Program-made: the position numbers and the translations under genes
Notes under the pieces: model-generated
Database searches by the model: none
The model's input: only the letters and a program-made list of their open reading frames with translations
What the model was told of the DNA's origin: nothing
Part shown: one piece after another, positions 24,823 through 26,617 of the stretch
Numbering within the stretch: position 1 is the first letter of the stretch
How the letters are laid out: every line of letters begins with the position of its first letter
Origin: an uncultured Dialister sp.
GTDB taxonomy: Bacteria > Bacillota > Negativicutes > Veillonellales > Dialisteraceae
Direction of reading: 5' to 3'
Length of the DNA stretch: 26,617 nucleotides
Assembly: GCA_934216155.1 (NCBI GenBank)
Contig: CAKQBK010000034.1
Span: 1-26,617, forward strand

Positions 24823-26190
24823 ATGGATCCAATCGACTACGAAACATACCAGCCCAATTTGGATCACGACATTCCCGTTGCTTATGCGGTATTCAGTCCC
24901 ATTTTGGATGATGCAAAGACCCATATCGTGGATATGCGCTATGTATTTGCCAATCACAAATATTGCCTTCTGACAGACCGGAAAAAAGAAGACTTGCTGG
25001 GGCACACACTGAGTGAATGTTTTGACGAAATCAACCTGCGGTGGTTTGATTTTTGTTATGGTGCCTGTTTTCAAGGAAAGACCAGCCGCAGTCGGATGTA
25101 TTCCCCAGAAGCCAAGCATTGGTTGGAATTTGAAGTGAGCCCTATTTCCGTTCCTGGCTATTGTGCTTTCACCTTTCTGGATGTGGACGAAGAAACCGCC
25201 CAGAAAGTGAGTCTCCTTCGGGACAATAAAACCGATAGTGTTATCATTCGTTTGCTCAGTGCTTTGGTGAACCCCAACCAGTACACCCTGGCTATCCAAA
25301 ATGTGCTGGGTGAACTGAGCGAAGAAATTCACCCGGACCGCATTTATATTTTGGAAACCGATGGAAAGACCATCAGCAACACCTTTGAATGGTGCAAACC
25401 GGGGGTGGAATCGGAAATCAAAAGGCTGCAGAACTTGCCCTGCGAGCGGTACATGAAGACATGGAATGCCTATCTGAAAGGAAATACCAGTGTCATCATC
25501 GAAAATATCGAAGAAATCAAAAATGATGACCCTTTGGTATACCAGCTTTTGGTGTCTCAGAATATCCAGCGGGTCATCAATTCGCCCATTTATGACAACG
25601 GGAAAATCATCGGTTTCGTTGGCGTCGATAACTACGAGAGAAATGATGGGCTGAACATGCAGCGCATCCTGGAGACAGTGGCTTATTTCCTGTCGGCCAA
25701 AATGGTCAAAGAGCGGCTCTTGAAGAAATTGGATTTCCTGAGCCATTTCGATGCCCTCACCGGTGTGTATAACCGAAATGCCCTGATGACTGCCATTGCC
25801 AAACTGGAGCAGACCGATAAGCCCGTAGGCATCGTGTACGTCGATGACAATGGGCTGAAGAAACTCAATGATACCTACGGCCATTTCTATGGAGACCTGC
25901 ACATCAAGAAAACTGCCCAAACCCTGGTGGACTGCTTCGGCGCCAATCATGTGTACCGCGCCGGCGGTGATGAATTTGTGGTGCTGGTTCCCAGTGTGGA
26001 TGAAATCAATTTCCAAAGTTTGATGACCGCCTATAAAGAAACCTTACAAAATGTGGCTTCCCCTTCCGTGGCGGTGGGACAACAATGGATCCCTTCGGCG
26101 AAACAACTGGAAAAAGCCATCCATCAGGCGGATAAACAAATGTATGAAGACAAAGCACTGTACTATAAAAATCATGCCATGAGCAGATAA
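24823..26190 (+). CDS. Diguanylate cyclase with PAS- and GAF-like sensory regions
   Basis: This 455-aa protein makes cyclic-di-GMP from two GTP. The N-terminal part (about 18-125) looks like a PAS domain (VDMRYVFANHKYC, then LLGHTLSECF). The middle (about 140-290) resembles a GAF sensor (RVINSPIYDNGKIIGFVGVDN). The C-terminal GGDEF domain begins HFDALTGVYNRNAL and has the intact catalytic motif RAGGDEF with GGDEF at 381-385. No RxxD inhibitory site is seen in the residues just before the motif (DCFGANHVYRAGGDEF). No membrane helix is evident, so it is cytosolic. A purine-rich ribosome binding site (AAAGGAAAGGGG) precedes the ATG. Expression is probably controlled by the upstream c-di-GMP-I riboswitch, allowing the product to feed back on its own synthesis. 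PAS and GAF calls are by pattern and moderately sure. Confidence 0.92.
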   Translation: MDPIDYETYQPNLDHDIPVAYAVFSPILDDAKTHIVDMRYVFANHKYCLLTDRKKEDLLGHTLSECFDEINLRWFDFCYGACFQGKTSRSRMYSPEAKHWLEFEVSPISVPGYCAFTFLDVDEETAQKVSLLRDNKTDSVIIRLLSALVNPNQYTLAIQNVLGELSEEIHPDRIYILETDGKTISNTFEWCKPGVESEIKRLQNLPCERYMKTWNAYLKGNTSVIIENIEEIKNDDPLVYQLLVSQNIQRVINSPIYDNGKIIGFVGVDNYERNDGLNMQRILETVAYFLSAKMVKERLLKKLDFLSHFDALTGVYNRNALMTAIAKLEQTDKPVGIVYVDDNGLKKLNDTYGHFYGDLHIKKTAQTLVDCFGANHVYRAGGDEFVVLVPSVDEINFQSLMTAYKETLQNVASPSVAVGQQWIPSAKQLEKAIHQADKQMYEDKALYYKNHAMSR

Positions 26191-26192
26191 TA

Positions 26193-26236
26193 AAACACGA
26201 AGAGTGATTGTGATCATTCTTCGTGTTTTTATTTTT
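26193..26236 (+). terminator. Terminator after the cyclase gene
   Basis: AACACGAAGA (26194-26203) pairs with TCTTCGTGTT (26218-26227), followed by TTTATTTTT. It starts 3 nt after the stop. Confidence 0.85.
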
Positions 26237-26237
26237 G

Positions 26238-26450
26238 GGTTGTTAGTTGATGGTTGTTTGTTGTTGGTTTACTTGCCGGTTCCGTTGGTGACAACCTGCC
26301 TTGGCGAAAGTGGCATTGGTTTAGGGGTTAGAGTTTGAATGATAAACCTTAAACCTTAAACCAATAAGGTATTGCATTTGTGCGAGTTGTACTATACGAG
26401 GCTGGAGCGTAAACCCAAAACCAACAACAAAATACAAAAATTCAAATTTG
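26238..26450. repeat. Nested heptad element downstream of the cyclase
   Basis: A second copy of the element at 24512-24790: GGTTGTTAGTTGATGGTTG at the left, GGCATTGGTTTAGGGGTTAG, CCTTAAACCTTAAACCAATAAGG, the TTTGTGCG(A/G) stretch and AAACCCAAAACCAACAAC at the right. It lacks the tandem duplication. The two copies are in the same orientation and flank the riboswitch-less coding region of the cyclase. Confidence 0.8.
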
Positions 26451-26474
26451 ATGTTGTGATTTTGGGGCACTTCT

Positions 26475-26617
26475 GCAATTTTAATATATAGAGGGGGATA
26501 AGTAAGCAGTTGGCAGTTAGCAGTAGGCAGAAAAACACTACGAACTGATAACTGCTAACTGCAAACTGAATTTCGCTAGGTATGATTTTGAAGGGCTGGT
26601 GCAATTTTAATATATGG
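26475..26617. repeat. 15-bp direct repeats flanking a heptad palindrome
   Basis: GCAATTTTAATATAT occurs at 26475-26489 and again at 26601-26615. Between them is a heptad pair: AAGCAGTTGGCAGTTAGCAG (26504-26531) against CTGATAACTGCTAACTGC (26544-26569). The window ends here; no gene is seen. Confidence 0.75.

Noticed and set aside
24778..26016. 412-codon open frame antisense to the cyclase
   Set aside because: The plus-strand gene has clear domains and start signals; the antisense product has no recognisable features.

Overview
The window looks like part of the chromosome of an anaerobic diderm Firmicute of the Negativicutes (a Dialister- or Megasphaera-like bacterium). This is inferred from an operon-like set for B12-dependent methylmalonyl-CoA mutase (succinate/propionate interconversion), an RND efflux pair that implies an outer membrane, Firmicute-type ECF transporter genes next to truA, and Gram-positive-style ribosome binding sites. 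No rRNA, tRNA or species marker is present, so the genus is a guess.

Layout. 1-77: the 3' end of a group II intron. 648-8734: the methylmalonyl-CoA block. It holds a divergent 168-aa protein resembling a cobalamin domain without its ligand motif, then a promoter, a cobalamin riboswitch and a terminator, then mutA-mutB, meaB and an MsrA-fold protein whose catalytic Cys is Ser. 8735-11693: almost 3 kb with no convincing protein gene. It holds a 420-bp palindromic element, a probable minus-strand small RNA, two tandem cobalamin riboswitches each with its own terminator, and a ladder of hairpins including a duplicated RNA-like unit. 11694-13648: a Cof-type HAD phosphatase and a DMT/EamA permease, both minus strand. 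14342-18076: ecfA1-ecfA2-ecfT and truA, preceded by a near-perfect parS site. 18796-23824: a TetR regulator, a lipoprotein adaptor and an RND pump. 24315-26236: a cyclic-di-GMP-I riboswitch followed by a PAS/GAF-like/GGDEF diguanylate cyclase.

How the genes work together. MutA/MutB interconvert succinyl-CoA and (R)-methylmalonyl-CoA using adenosylcobalamin, and MeaB guards cofactor loading. The cobalamin riboswitch ties the operon to the B12 supply. The three ECF genes form the energising module of vitamin/metal uptake; no S component is present. The c-di-GMP riboswitch in front of a cyclase lacking an evident I-site suggests feedback through RNA.

The most striking non-genic feature is that most intergenic spaces are built from nested inverted arrays of short-period repeats (7-, 9- and 10-nt periods), often running from just after a stop codon to just before the next ribosome binding site. 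The strongest leads for something undescribed are these nested palindromes, the target-less tandem B12 riboswitches with the hairpin ladder, and the pseudo-cobalamin protein divergent from the B12 riboswitch.
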